Shown piece after piece: positions 53,817 through 63,633 of a DNA stretch of 64,000 nt. The stretch comes from Clostridium omnivorum (GTDB taxonomy: Bacteria > Bacillota > Clostridia > Clostridiales > Clostridiaceae), in the NCBI RefSeq assembly GCF_026012015.1, contig NZ_BRXR01000001.1:2505501-2569500 (forward strand), given 5' to 3'. The translations under genes were made by a program, and so were the position numbers. Under the pieces are notes generated by a model. The model did no database searches and was not told the origin of the DNA. It saw nothing but the letters and a program-made list of their open reading frames with translations. How positions within the stretch are numbered: position 1 is the first letter of the stretch; each line of letters starts with the position of its first letter.

Positions 53817-55268
53817 ATGTTTTTATTAGATATTGATTTAGAAAGCAAGGAACCCATATACAAGCAAATAGTAGATCAGATTATAACAATGATTGAGGAA
53901 GGCACGCTTACTAGCGGCAGTAAGCTGCCTTCTACTAGAGAACTGTCACTTATACTTAAATTAAGCAGGAATTCCTGTATCCATGCTTATGAAGAGCTGG
54001 AGGCTAGGGAATATATAAGCATAATTAAGGGCAAAGGTGCCTTTGTTTCTAATGTGCAAAAGCATTTAAATAGAGGCTGGAACATAGCTTGGAAAAAGCA
54101 ATGCAGTGATTATGCCAAGAGAGCAGTTGAACTGGATATTATAAAAAGTGAGCCAGTAACTAAGAAGGGCATGATCTCCTTTAAGAGCATTGCGCCAGAC
54201 GAAAAATTGTTTGATCTAGAACAGGTAAGGCGTAATTTTCTTAACGGTATAGCTTTAGAGGGTGAAAAGCTTTTAAATTATGGTTATGCAAAAGGCTATA
54301 GACCATTAATAGAGTATCTTGAAATATACCTTAAGGATAAAGGAATTTGTCTGGAAGGCAAGGATATCCTAATTACTAATGGGTTTACTGAGGCTTTTGA
54401 CATAATTTTGGCATCCATAACTAAACCTTTAGATAGTATTATCTGTGAAAATCCTACTCATAACACTGCCATTAAGATTATTAAGCTACATGAATTAAAC
54501 ATAGCTTCGGTTAGCATGGAAAATGGCGAGATAAATGTTGAAGAGTTGGAGAAGGCGCTAAGTAGTGGTAATAACAAGCTTGTATATCTAATTCCTTCCT
54601 ATCACAATCCCATGGGCACAGTGATGTCCGCCTCAAAGAGAAAAGAAGTATACGAATTATGCAAAAAGTACAATACTCCTATTGTAGAGGATGGCTTTAA
54701 TGAAGAACTTCTATATTCTTCTTCTCATGTATCTTCAATTGCCGCAGTTGCTGGAATGGATAATGGGGTAATATATCTTGGAAGCTTTTCTAAAGTGCTT
54801 TTTCCAGGCATAAGAGTTGGATGGATAGTAGCAGACAAGGGACTCATTGAGGTTTTGGAGAGTGTTAAAAGAAGCAGAAATATTCATACCTCCGTACTGG
54901 ACCAAATGCTCTTGTATCAGTTTTTAAAAAGCGGTGATTTTGAGCTATACATGAAAAAAACAAGAAAGTTTTATCGGGAAAAGTATGAGTTCTCCATAGA
55001 ATGCAGTAAGAGGTATCTTCCTCACAGCAGGATATATGGTGAAGGCGGGCTTTACATATTTATAGAACTTGTGGACATAGACTCTAGAGTGCTTTTAAAG
55101 AGAGCAATGGAAAAGGGTGTTATCTTTATGCCGGGGGATATATTCTTTGTTAATGAAAAGGGCAGGAATACCTTTAGGCTGGGCTTTTCAAGACTTAGTC
55201 TTAAAGATATAGAAAAAGGCTTTAGGATTATAGGAAAATGTATTGAAGATATTAAAGCTAATAAATGA
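53817..55268 (+). CDS. MocR-type GntR/aminotransferase regulator
   Basis: Transcription regulator of 483 aa. An N-terminal GntR winged-helix domain (about 10-75, PIYKQIVDQIITMIEEG ... LPSTRELSLILKLSRNSC) is followed by a PLP-binding fold-type I aminotransferase-like domain with SYHNPMGTVMS and the PLP lysine K326 in GSFSKVLFPG. Such proteins sense amino-acid or vitamin B6 compounds. It is co-transcribed with ddl, which hints at D-alanine or PLP-linked metabolism; not proven. Confidence 0.92.
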   Translation: MFLLDIDLESKEPIYKQIVDQIITMIEEGTLTSGSKLPSTRELSLILKLSRNSCIHAYEELEAREYISIIKGKGAFVSNVQKHLNRGWNIAWKKQCSDYAKRAVELDIIKSEPVTKKGMISFKSIAPDEKLFDLEQVRRNFLNGIALEGEKLLNYGYAKGYRPLIEYLEIYLKDKGICLEGKDILITNGFTEAFDIILASITKPLDSIICENPTHNTAIKIIKLHELNIASVSMENGEINVEELEKALSSGNNKLVYLIPSYHNPMGTVMSASKRKEVYELCKKYNTPIVEDGFNEELLYSSSHVSSIAAVAGMDNGVIYLGSFSKVLFPGIRVGWIVADKGLIEVLESVKRSRNIHTSVLDQMLLYQFLKSGDFELYMKKTRKFYREKYEFSIECSKRYLPHSRIYGEGGLYIFIELVDIDSRVLLKRAMEKGVIFMPGDIFFVNEKGRNTFRLGFSRLSLKDIEKGFRIIGKCIEDIKANK

Positions 55269-55283
55269 TATAAAGGTATAATT

Positions 55284-55313
55284 AAAAAACCAGCTGAAAA
55301 CAGCTGGTTTTTT
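55284..55313. terminator. Bidirectional terminator between MocR and M16C genes
   Basis: AAAAAACCAGCTG / CAGCTGGTTTTTT with a 4-base loop. Confidence 0.95.
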
Positions 55314-55322
55314 AATTATGTT

Positions 55323-58247
55323 TTATTCAAAGATATTTTTTATACTGCCAAAGATGTCCTTATTGGCTTTAAGCTTATCTTCATTACCTAGTGCACATAG
55401 GCAGTTTTGCTCCATGGACTTTGAAACTAAATCAGCAAAGCCCTTAATGTCAGATACCTTTGTATTAATTATTTGATCTCTTTCCTTTTGCACATCCTCC
55501 TGTGATATTCCTCTTATATAATATTCATCAGCAGTTTCGCCCTTCATATAAGGTGTAAGAGGATAGTCTAACTCACTTACAGTTCCAATGACATACTTTG
55601 TAAGTTCTCTTTCATCAGCTTCAAAGCTTCTAAGATAGTCTGGAAGCTCATCGTATACCTTTAGAGTTTCTGCTAAGTTAGGGTCACGATAGGAGGAAAG
55701 TACTAGGTTTCCACTCCATTCAAAGCGGGCAAAGGAGCCATAGGCACCTCCAAGAACTCTTACCTTGTTCCACAAATAATCTAAGCCTGCAATAGTCTTT
55801 AATACCTGCATGCTTCCATTGTATTCATAGCCAAGTTTTTTAAAGTTATAACCTTTAGCTACATATTGAACCTTAGCTGAAGTCATTAAACCTTCATTTA
55901 GCTTATTTAACTCAAGGTCGTATTCATAGCTCTTTACTTCATCGCTATTTAAGCAGCCAGTAAGTATATTTAAATTATCACTAAAGGCAGCATATTCTTT
56001 ATCATCAAGAGTTATTCCAACCATTAAGTTGTTTTTATTAAATACAAGCTCAGAGATATTTTCAAGATTATCTATTATCTCCTCAGCCTTTGCATCAAAA
56101 TTATTTTCAAGGTCTAATATAAATTCATAGAAGGATAATCCATTAAGCAGTTCATCATACTTTGCCTTTTGAGAGAAGTAGGAGCAAACACGCTTTGCTG
56201 CTACTAAATGGCCTCTGTCAAACATTCTAGCCTCAAGTCTAGATCTGAACTCCTGGATTATTTCTTTTAGACGTTTTTTATCATTATAAACAGTGCTACC
56301 AAGAATCTCGCATATAAGCTCAGACAGCTTAGGGAGCTTATCTACTAAGGATTTAGCTCTTACTGTAAATTTAGGATAAAATATGTCAGCACTTCCAGCC
56401 TTTGAATAAGTATCGCTGCCGCTATATCTAATTCCGCCAGTATGAATATTAATTAAATTTGAAAGCTCCTCATAGTTGTGACTGTTGGTGTTAAGTTTTC
56501 CTAGAACCTTTGCTAGAATTGTTAAATAAGGCAGCTTTTCCTTAGGAATTACTGTGGTATCAAAGTACAAGTTCAAATAAGCTATACCACCAGTAAATAT
56601 AGGATGATGAAGCACCTTAACTCCCTTTTCAGCTTTTTCTACTAAAGGTAGCTGTTCAGCCTTTTTATTTAAGTCATCTAGAGAAAGTAGTGGGATTTTT
56701 GCCAAATCCTCAGGAGAATCCACAGAGGTCTGTCTTTCTCTAAGCTTTTTCGTATTTTCAATTATTTTTTGAAGTTCAGAATCAGAAAGGCTGTCTTTAT
56801 ATTTATTGAGCTTAGTCTTAAGCTCTTCAGCCATTTTTTCAGCCAGTCCCTTCTTAGGCTTTACTATAAGTACAGAACGATGATTATTGTCTAATACATA
56901 CTTTTTAAGTAAAGCTTCGAAGTAGTTTGTAGTTAAAGCAGTTTTAACTGCTGCAAGCTTATCACTGTATTCAAGGTGAAGAGTTGGGTTTGCATCATAA
57001 AGCCAGCTGTTCATTGCTTGGATATTATAGATTAAGCCTTTTGGATATCCATCAAACTCTGATTCTCTAAGCTGGAATTCTTTTATATTAATAGAGGATT
57101 CAATTAAGTCCTTTTTGATTCCATCCTTAACCAGCTTTTCTATGGTGTCAAGTACAACCTTCTTAAACTGCTCTTCTTTATCCTCATTAGAGTTTTTCAC
57201 AACAACACTGAAGGTTGGCTGAAGTGCACTATCATCATAATATCCAAATACATCTTTACCAAGGTCAGCCTCCACAAGGGCCTTTTTTAATGGTGCTGCA
57301 GGAGTCTCTAGAAGCAGATGTTCAAGAATTTCAAATGCGAGTGCTGTTTCAGCATCTGTAGCACTACCTACTGCAAAGTTCAGGCTTAGGAAGGTCTTAT
57401 CCTGCTCCTTTTCGCTTGGGGAAATAGGATATTCCACAACCAATCTTTTTTCTTCCTTAAAGGCAGGCTGCTCTGCTATTTTAGAGTCAACGGAAATTCT
57501 ATCAAATTCACTTAAATAATTTTTGTCTATGAATTCCAAGTGCTTTAGTAAATCCATATTTCCATAAAGATATATATAGCTGTTTGAAGGATGATAGTAT
57601 TTTTTATGGAACTCAACAAACTTTTCTTGAGTCAAATCAGGAATAAAATCTGGGTCTCCACCGGACTCAAAGTAGTAAGGAGTGTCAGGAAAAAGCGATT
57701 CCTGAACCTTTCTCATCATTAATGAATCAGGTGAGGAAAGTGCTCCCTTCATTTCATTGTATACTACACCCTTGTAGGTAAGTTCACTATTTTTATCCTC
57801 TAATTCATAATGCCAGCCTTCCTGCATCATGATTTCAGGATATTTATATATATTAGGATGAAGCACAGCATCAAGATAAACATCCATTAAGTTAAGAAAA
57901 TCCTTATCATTTCTGCTTGCTACTGGATACATTGTTTTATCAGGATAAGTCATTGCATTTAAAAAGGTATTCATAGAACCTTTAATAAGCTCTACAAAGG
58001 GTTCTTTAACTGGAAATTTTTTAGAGCCGCAAAGTACAGAGTGTTCAAGTATATGAGGTACTCCTGTACTGTCATTAGGCGGTGTTCTAAAGCTTATAGA
58101 AAATACTTTATTATCATCCTGATTTTCTAGATGAAATAATCTAGCCCCACTTTTTTCATGTTCAAATATTCTCCCTATGGAATTAAGCTCTTTAAGAGGT
58201 CTTTCTTCTAAAAGCTTAAAGCCATGATATACCTTGTTTATGTCCAT
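55323..58247 (-). CDS. M16C metallopeptidase (PreP/insulinase type)
   Basis: Zinc peptidase of 974 aa, a single-chain clamshell of four M16 domains as in presequence protease. The inverted zinc motif HILEH is at residues 65-69, with the distal Glu (E165) in VVYNEMKGALSSPDS. It also contains the characteristic NTFLNAMTYPDKTMYPVASRN. It should degrade short peptides in the cytoplasm; no signal peptide is seen. AAAGGAGATTAACT precedes ATG 58247. Confidence 0.95.
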   Translation of the reverse strand: MDINKVYHGFKLLEERPLKELNSIGRIFEHEKSGARLFHLENQDDNKVFSISFRTPPNDSTGVPHILEHSVLCGSKKFPVKEPFVELIKGSMNTFLNAMTYPDKTMYPVASRNDKDFLNLMDVYLDAVLHPNIYKYPEIMMQEGWHYELEDKNSELTYKGVVYNEMKGALSSPDSLMMRKVQESLFPDTPYYFESGGDPDFIPDLTQEKFVEFHKKYYHPSNSYIYLYGNMDLLKHLEFIDKNYLSEFDRISVDSKIAEQPAFKEEKRLVVEYPISPSEKEQDKTFLSLNFAVGSATDAETALAFEILEHLLLETPAAPLKKALVEADLGKDVFGYYDDSALQPTFSVVVKNSNEDKEEQFKKVVLDTIEKLVKDGIKKDLIESSINIKEFQLRESEFDGYPKGLIYNIQAMNSWLYDANPTLHLEYSDKLAAVKTALTTNYFEALLKKYVLDNNHRSVLIVKPKKGLAEKMAEELKTKLNKYKDSLSDSELQKIIENTKKLRERQTSVDSPEDLAKIPLLSLDDLNKKAEQLPLVEKAEKGVKVLHHPIFTGGIAYLNLYFDTTVIPKEKLPYLTILAKVLGKLNTNSHNYEELSNLINIHTGGIRYSGSDTYSKAGSADIFYPKFTVRAKSLVDKLPKLSELICEILGSTVYNDKKRLKEIIQEFRSRLEARMFDRGHLVAAKRVCSYFSQKAKYDELLNGLSFYEFILDLENNFDAKAEEIIDNLENISELVFNKNNLMVGITLDDKEYAAFSDNLNILTGCLNSDEVKSYEYDLELNKLNEGLMTSAKVQYVAKGYNFKKLGYEYNGSMQVLKTIAGLDYLWNKVRVLGGAYGSFARFEWSGNLVLSSYRDPNLAETLKVYDELPDYLRSFEADERELTKYVIGTVSELDYPLTPYMKGETADEYYIRGISQEDVQKERDQIINTKVSDIKGFADLVSKSMEQNCLCALGNEDKLKANKDIFGSIKNIFE

Positions 58248-58324
58248 AGTTAATCTCCTTTCAGTATGTAGTTATACATAATATTATATATTCTTTGTAT
58301 ACCATAAAATTCCTTAATTGTACA

Positions 58325-59242
58325 CTAGTATCTTAGCATAATGCTGGACTTATATACTTCAATATCTCTAAAGCCTTGTGAATAGAGGAAGGATTTTAGG
58401 CCCTGCTCAGCTATATCCAAATTATTTTTTGGACCTATAGTTATATTTTTTAGTGGGAATTTTCCACGGTTTTCACCATTAAGGCACTTAAGGGGTATTT
58501 TTAAATAAGGTATAAAGCATCCATTGCAGATTTTATGGCCAATAAGTTCATTATTAGAATAATCAAAGTTATCTTTTTCTACGGTGAAAACTATTCTATA
58601 CTCTCTTTCATCCTTAAAGCCGTATCTTTTAAAGAACATTGCTCTTGTGTATATATTTATAAGCAGTTTTTTTTCTGTATGAGTAAAGTATTCCTCACCT
58701 TTTAAAGCTTCATACTTTTTATACAGTGTATAAAGGTCATAAATTATTTCTTTAATCATCTCCTTTTGAGCATCTTTATCATATATCACCTTTCCACTGA
58801 GACAATAAAGCTCTTTACTATAGGATAGATTGTTAATATCAATACCAATATTATAGCCTTCAAAGTTTGAGTAGCTGGACCAAAGCACAAGGGAATCCTG
58901 TTCCTCAGTTAAAGATAAAATGTACAGTGGAAACAATTGCTCTAATTCATCCATTGATTTTATCAGTGAATTATAAAAATCCATTTTATTAATTTCTGCT
59001 TCATCCATAAATTCTATACCTATCTCCCTTATAATATCCTTAACAAAGGATATTTCTGAAGGATCCTTTAAAAAATTGCTTTTAGATATCATAAAGCTGC
59101 CGGAAGATAGAATTCCATTTAAGGCTTCGATATTTGTATAGTGATAAAGAATATTTTTTTCAGACTGCTGTATCTCGCCATAGTTTTTTCTTGTTATAGT
59201 ATCATGATATTTGCGTAGTCCATCCATTAATTCTATGCTCAA
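58325..59242 (-). CDS. DUF2971 family protein
   Basis: A 305-aa protein beginning with the DUF2971 motif (LYHYTNIEALNGILSSGSFMIS, then NFLKDPSEISF). It contains LVLWSSYSNFEGYNIGIDI and EREYRIVFT, both conserved in this family. The function is unknown; DUF2971 members occur in phage-defence and metabolic settings. The start is TTG 59242, five bases after GAGGTG. A later ATG at 59227 is possible. Confidence 0.85.
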   Translation of the reverse strand: MSIELMDGLRKYHDTITRKNYGEIQQSEKNILYHYTNIEALNGILSSGSFMISKSNFLKDPSEISFVKDIIREIGIEFMDEAEINKMDFYNSLIKSMDELEQLFPLYILSLTEEQDSLVLWSSYSNFEGYNIGIDINNLSYSKELYCLSGKVIYDKDAQKEMIKEIIYDLYTLYKKYEALKGEEYFTHTEKKLLINIYTRAMFFKRYGFKDEREYRIVFTVEKDNFDYSNNELIGHKICNGCFIPYLKIPLKCLNGENRGKFPLKNITIGPKNNLDIAEQGLKSFLYSQGFRDIEVYKSSIMLRY

Positions 59243-59305
59243 AGCTGCACCTCATTTATAAAAGTATTATCTATAACCTTTATTATTGCCAAAGTAAATT
59301 AGAAT

Positions 59306-59356
59306 AGTTAATGTTTTTCTAATGAAATTCTAATGTTTCATTAAAGGTGTTCTAAT
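59306..59356 (+). promoter_or_regulatory. 11-bp-phased TTCTAAT direct repeats
   Basis: TTCTAAT occurs at 59317, 59328 and 59350 (spacings 11 and 22), with degenerate units at 59306 (AGTTAAT) and 59339 in the same phase. A TATAAT lies at 59367-59372. This is the layout of an OmpR/PhoB-type response-regulator site. An OmpR-type regulator is encoded 0.6 kb downstream. Confidence 0.6.
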
Positions 59357-59413
59357 TATTGCTGCCTATAATAAAAGTATCAAATAAATAATAAATTTAT
59401 GGAGGAATGAAAA

Positions 59414-59878
59414 ATGTCAATTAATTTAGAGCAAATTGAAGCTTTAAGGGAAAGAGCAAATGTAAGCTATGGAGAAGCAAAGGAAGCACTTGAAACTTGT
59501 AATGGAGATTTAGTAGAAGCACTAATTTATTTAGAGAAGAATAACAAGATTAAAAATGGAAGATGTAATGTAAATAGCATGGGGGTTTGGGAAACCATTA
59601 AGAAGATTATAAGTAAAGGTAATAGTACAAGATTTGTAATCAAGAAACACGAGCGAGAAGTTTTAAGCATGCCTGTTACAATAGCAGTAATAGCAGCTAT
59701 AATAGCAACACCACTTGTAGCAGTAGGACTTATCTTAGCACTTGCAACAAGCCATAGATTTAGATTTGAAAGCAAAGATGGCGAGGATATGGAGATAAAT
59801 AAGACCTTTGATAGAGTATCTGAAGTTGTAGACAATGCAAAGCAAAAAATAGTAGAAAATGAACCAGTAAATCAATAA
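59414..59878 (+). CDS. UBA-like plus DUF4342 membrane protein
   Basis: A 154-aa protein. An N-terminal UBA/TS-N-like helical domain (about 1-42, LRERANVSYGEAKEALETCNGDLVEALIYLE) is joined to a DUF4342 domain (about 58-154) with a hydrophobic helix pair (MPVTIAVIAAIIATPLVAVG). The UBA-like fold is shared with elongation factor Ts. Its role is not known. GGAGGAATGAAAA precedes the ATG. The promoter has phased repeats described separately. Confidence 0.87.
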   Translation: MSINLEQIEALRERANVSYGEAKEALETCNGDLVEALIYLEKNNKIKNGRCNVNSMGVWETIKKIISKGNSTRFVIKKHEREVLSMPVTIAVIAAIIATPLVAVGLILALATSHRFRFESKDGEDMEINKTFDRVSEVVDNAKQKIVENEPVNQ

Positions 59879-59882
59879 TACC

Positions 59883-59912
59883 AAAATAACCTACATTATG
59901 CAGGTTATTTTC
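59883..59912 (+). terminator. Intrinsic terminator after UBA-DUF4342 gene
   Basis: AAAATAACCT / AGGTTATTTT with a 9-base loop. Confidence 0.85.
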
Positions 59913-59990
59913 ATATCACTTTCAATAGGTATTTACTCTTAGTTATTGTATAATAATAGAAAGTGAAGAATAAATAGGGGGAAATACCTT

Positions 59991-60674
59991 ATGGCAAAGG
60001 AAAAGATACTTATAATTGAAGATGAACTGAAAATTGCAAGGTTTGTAGAACTAGAGCTTAAATATGAAGGCTATCAGGTAGAACAGTGCCACGATGGCAG
60101 AGAAGGCTTACAAAGAGCATTAGAGGGTAATATAGATTTGATTATTCTTGATATTATGCTGCCTTCAATGAATGGAATGGAAGTTTTAAGAAGATTAAGG
60201 CAGCATTCAGAGGTACCAGTGATAATGCTAACTGCAAAGGATCAAATAATGGATAAGGTTATGGGCCTTGATATGGGCGCAGATGATTACCTTACAAAGC
60301 CTTTTGCTATTGAAGAATTATTGGCAAGGATAAGAACTGCACTAAAAAGAAAAAAGGCTTCAGCTAAGGAAACTAAGGTTATCCAGATTAATGATTTAAA
60401 ATTGGATTTAGATAAATATACTGTATCCTTTAAAGATGAAATTATTGAACTAACTAAAAGGGAGTTTGAACTCTTAAAGTATCTTATGGAAAACCAGAAT
60501 ATTGTTTTAACTAGAGAGAAGATACTGGAGATAGTATGGGGCTATGAGTATTTAGGAGATACCAATGTAGTTGATGTTTATGTAAGATATTTAAGAAGTA
60601 AAATTGATGATAGATTTGATAGAAAGCTTATTCATACTGTTCGTGGAGTGGGGTATCTGTTAAAAGATGAATAA
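59991..60674 (+). CDS. OmpR/PhoB-family response regulator
   Basis: Response regulator of 227 aa. The receiver domain has phospho-acceptor D54 in LIILDIMLPSMNG and the conserved Lys in DYLTKPF; the C-terminal winged-helix DNA-binding domain reads TKREFELLKYLMENQNIVLTRE and VDVYVRYLRSKI. It overlaps the kinase gene by 8 bases, so the two are a cognate pair. GGGG precedes the ATG. The phased repeats at 59306-59356 are a candidate target. Confidence 0.95.
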   Translation: MAKEKILIIEDELKIARFVELELKYEGYQVEQCHDGREGLQRALEGNIDLIILDIMLPSMNGMEVLRRLRQHSEVPVIMLTAKDQIMDKVMGLDMGADDYLTKPFAIEELLARIRTALKRKKASAKETKVIQINDLKLDLDKYTVSFKDEIIELTKREFELLKYLMENQNIVLTREKILEIVWGYEYLGDTNVVDVYVRYLRSKIDDRFDRKLIHTVRGVGYLLKDE

Positions 60675-62202
60675 TAAAAGGGAAATAAAAATATTAATTA
60701 AATATTTTGTAAAACAAGTCCTTTTGATACCTAAATTAGTTATTGTTGAAGTTAAAAGGCTTATTAAAAGTGTATATAACAGCTTTGTTGAAAGACTGAG
60801 GTTTTCTATAGCCTTTAAAATCAATATAGCCTTTGTATCTATGATTATAGGCTTTCTCTTTTTTCTTAGCTTAATAGTAGCAGCGGGCTTTGGATTTTAT
60901 CTAGGGTACAGTGCTAAGGTTGATATGGAGAAGGACATTTCTCTTATTACTTCATACTCAAATGGAAATATTGAAGCTATTTATGAGCCAATTGATAAAA
61001 TTGCAAGGCTAAAAAACAGACAGATTTCAATATTTGATGATAGTGAAAAGCTTGTGTATACTTCTGAAGAAGAGAAGAATAAGGTGCATTATTATGTAAA
61101 AAATGATTCTGCACAAGGTATTCAAGATAATTATATATTTATTACTGGAAGTGATATATCCCTTCACTTTCCAGCCAATAACTCCAATCCAGCAGCTAGT
61201 TTTTTTATGGTGCTTAATGAAAATATTACTGTAGGAAATGTGGATTACAAAATACAAGTAGTTAATAAATTAGGCAATGAATTTATGTACATGGGCATCC
61301 TTTTTAGTGCTCTTGCTATTATTTGTGTAATCACAATTCTAAATACATTAATAACAGGCTGGAAGGCAAGCAAAAAGATACTAAAACCAGTGGGAAAGAT
61401 GACTGAAACTGTACAAAACATTACTATTAACGCACTTGATACCCGCCTTGATGTTGGCGGCTCCCAGGATGAGCTTAAGGATTTGGCACATACCTTTAAT
61501 GATATGCTGGATAGGCTTCAGGAGTCCTATGAAAAGCAAAATCAGTTTGTTTCAGATGCTTCTCACGAACTTAGAACACCTATAGCTGTTATCCAAGGCT
61601 ATGCAAATCTTTTAGATAGATGGGGTAAAAATGATAAGGAAGTGCTGGAAGAATCAATTACAGCAATAAAGTCTGAATCAGAAAATATGAAAGCACTAGT
61701 AGAGCAGCTGTTGTTTTTAGCTAGAAGCGATAAAAATACTCAAAAGGTTGAAAAAACTGATTTTTATATAGATGAACTAATAGAGGAAATAGTAAAAGAA
61801 ACAAAGCTAATTGATACGAAACACCAAATAATGTGTGAAAGAAATGAAAGGGCTATGCTTAATGCAGACAAAAGCCTTATCAAAGAAGTCTTGAGGATAT
61901 TTATAGACAACAGTATAAAATACACTCCTGAGGATGGCTTTATAAAGGTAAACTCTTACGTAACTCCAGAAGGTGTAAGTATATCCGTGCAGGACAGCGG
62001 CAATGGAATATCGAAGGAAGATTTGCCTCATATCTTTGATAGATTTTATAGAGCTGATAAGTCAAGGACAAAGCAAAGCGGCGGAACTGGCCTAGGTCTT
62101 GCCATAGCTAAATGGATTGTTATGAAGCATAGAGGAACTATAGAAGTGGAAAGTCAACTAGGAGTGGGAACTAAGATAAATATAAAATTGCCTATAAAAT
62201 AA
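60667..62202 (+). CDS. Sensor histidine kinase, HAMP-HisKA-HATPase
   Basis: Membrane kinase of 511 aa. Two membrane helices (about 48-80 and 212-232) enclose an extracytoplasmic sensing domain; a HAMP linker, the HisKA block SDASHELRTPIAVIQGYANLL and a HATPase with DNSIKYTPEDG, QDSGNGI and GGTGLGLAIAKWIV follow. It partners the OmpR-type regulator, with which it overlaps by 8 bases. ArlS/CssS-like by layout; the signal is unknown. Confidence 0.95.
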   Translation: MNNKREIKILIKYFVKQVLLIPKLVIVEVKRLIKSVYNSFVERLRFSIAFKINIAFVSMIIGFLFFLSLIVAAGFGFYLGYSAKVDMEKDISLITSYSNGNIEAIYEPIDKIARLKNRQISIFDDSEKLVYTSEEEKNKVHYYVKNDSAQGIQDNYIFITGSDISLHFPANNSNPAASFFMVLNENITVGNVDYKIQVVNKLGNEFMYMGILFSALAIICVITILNTLITGWKASKKILKPVGKMTETVQNITINALDTRLDVGGSQDELKDLAHTFNDMLDRLQESYEKQNQFVSDASHELRTPIAVIQGYANLLDRWGKNDKEVLEESITAIKSESENMKALVEQLLFLARSDKNTQKVEKTDFYIDELIEEIVKETKLIDTKHQIMCERNERAMLNADKSLIKEVLRIFIDNSIKYTPEDGFIKVNSYVTPEGVSISVQDSGNGISKEDLPHIFDRFYRADKSRTKQSGGTGLGLAIAKWIVMKHRGTIEVESQLGVGTKINIKLPIK

Positions 62203-62204
62203 GA

Positions 62205-62246
62205 AAGAATTGATAAAGGAAGTATCCTATATCAATTCTTTTATTT
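62205..62246. terminator. Terminator between kinase and lipoprotein genes
   Basis: AAGAATTGATA / TATCAATTCTT with a nested AGGA/TCCT and a TTTTATTTT tail. Confidence 0.85.
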
Positions 62247-62256
62247 TAATAGATAT

Positions 62257-63054
62257 CTATACCCTCAAATATTCAATTAAAATATACCCACCACTAACCT
62301 TCTTAATTTTAGCTTTCATTTTCATAAATACCTTAGGCATCTCGCCTAGCTGTTTCCACTCTTTTGGGGAACCATTTGGATCTCCGGAAAAGCCTTCTGT
62401 CGGTGCATATAGAGTTAAGTCAGCAGAATAAATGCCGTTTCCCTCATCTACTAGTTTATCAACTTGAGCAAAGGTATTTGCTATTTTTAAATTATAGGGA
62501 AGTAGGTAATAACCATTTGCATAAGAAAAATCTTCAGTTGATATGCTGTGGCTTTTGAGTTTTAATCCAAAGTATTTTTCTACTGCTGTATCTACATACT
62601 TTTCAGGAAGCTTAGCCATAGATTTATCTATTTCGTATTTTTCTAGAGCTTGACGGTTGTATATAAAGTTGCAGCGTATACCAAACATAATAAGGTCATT
62701 GCTGCTTAGTTTATCCTTTTCAAAAGCTGGTACTCTGGCCTTAGCAATGGCTGTAAAGAAATTATTAAGTTCTTTTTTAGATTCACTGCTTAAATTAACC
62801 TCAGTACCTTTAGCTGCTGGAGCTTGAGTGTTAGTTGAATTGTTAGTTTGATTGCTAGTTGGTGCTGTATCCTTAGGATGTTCCTTTGCTGGTACTGAAG
62901 TAGAGGTTTGAGTATTGCCAGTATTTACAGTATTTTGTGCTTCTGAGGCATTATTTTTATCTATTTCTTTATTTGAAAGTGACTTATTTGCTGAACAGCC
63001 AGTACATATGCAAAGGGTGGCAGCAAGTATACCGCAAAATAGCTTTTTAATCAT
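62257..63054 (-). CDS. Lipoprotein with Thr/Asn-rich linker, unknown
   Basis: Lipoprotein of 265 aa. A signal peptide (MIKKLFCGILAATLCICTGC, lipobox Cys20; the residue at -3 is Cys, which is unusual) is followed by a Thr/Asn/Ser-rich linker (about 22-85), then a compact folded domain (about 88-265) with no recognised family. Start ATG 63054 is chosen by AAAGGAA nine bases upstream; the GTG at 63063 is too close. It is convergent with the two-component system. Confidence 0.82.
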   Translation of the reverse strand: MIKKLFCGILAATLCICTGCSANKSLSNKEIDKNNASEAQNTVNTGNTQTSTSVPAKEHPKDTAPTSNQTNNSTNTQAPAAKGTEVNLSSESKKELNNFFTAIAKARVPAFEKDKLSSNDLIMFGIRCNFIYNRQALEKYEIDKSMAKLPEKYVDTAVEKYFGLKLKSHSISTEDFSYANGYYLLPYNLKIANTFAQVDKLVDEGNGIYSADLTLYAPTEGFSGDPNGSPKEWKQLGEMPKVFMKMKAKIKKVSGGYILIEYLRV

Positions 63055-63376
63055 ATAAAACACTTCCTTTTAGAATATTCAATATAACTAGTATACCATA
63101 AATTTGAAGTAGTTATAATTAATTGTAAATGACCTGGATCTTTAATTAAAATATATTGTTTACTATTTATACGTTTATAATTAGGTAAAGTACTGTTTTA
63201 TATAAAAATATTTTTAAATAATTTTCTTTTTATTTATGAAAATATTGGACAATCAATTATAAAATAGCGGGTTTTCCATGAATTTTATAGGGTATTATCT
63301 ATGAAACTGTACAAACTTATAGTACAAACAAAAATTACTACAAAAAAATAAAATAAAATTAAGGGAGGTAATATAT
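63055..63376. other. AT-rich divergent spacer before SASP gene
   Basis: About 320 bases holding the leader of the minus-strand lipoprotein and the promoter region of the SASP gene. A sigma-G promoter is expected for the SASP, but no clear consensus could be identified by eye. A GTAC-containing partial inverted repeat lies near 63308-63326. Confidence 0.4.
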
Positions 63377-63568
63377 ATGTCAAGAAACAATAGAGTTTTA
63401 GTACCACAAGCTAAAGCAGGTTTAGATAGATTTAAGATGGAAGCAGCTTCAGAAGTAGGAGTTAACTTAAAGGAAGGCTATAATGGAGACTTAACTTCAA
63501 GAGAAGCTGGAAGCGTAGGCGGACAAATGGTTAAGAGAATGGTTGAATCCTACGAAAAGAAACTATAA
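63377..63568 (+). CDS. Alpha/beta-type small acid-soluble spore protein
   Basis: DNA-binding spore protein of 63 aa that coats the chromosome in the forespore and protects it from UV and heat. The GPR protease site region KMEAASEVGV and the C-terminal block GGDLTSREAGSVGGQMVKRMVESYE-type signature (here NGDLTSREAGSVGGQMVKRM) are complete. AAGGGAGGTAATATAT precedes the ATG. Shows that the organism sporulates. Confidence 0.97.
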   Translation: MSRNNRVLVPQAKAGLDRFKMEAASEVGVNLKEGYNGDLTSREAGSVGGQMVKRMVESYEKKL

Positions 63569-63576
63569 TAAAAAAC

Positions 63577-63606
63577 AAAGGTTAGGCAGCAATGCCTAAC
63601 CTTTTT
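63577..63606 (+). terminator. Intrinsic terminator after SASP gene
   Basis: AAAGGTTAGGCA / TGCCTAACCTTT with a 4-base loop. Confidence 0.95.
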
Positions 63607-63633
63607 AAATAAATATAATTAAATTTAGAGAAT

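Noticed and set aside
58325-59242. Phage-defence gene (DUF2971)
   Set aside because: DUF2971 members appear in some defence islands, but the flanking genes are housekeeping and no partner defence gene is present.
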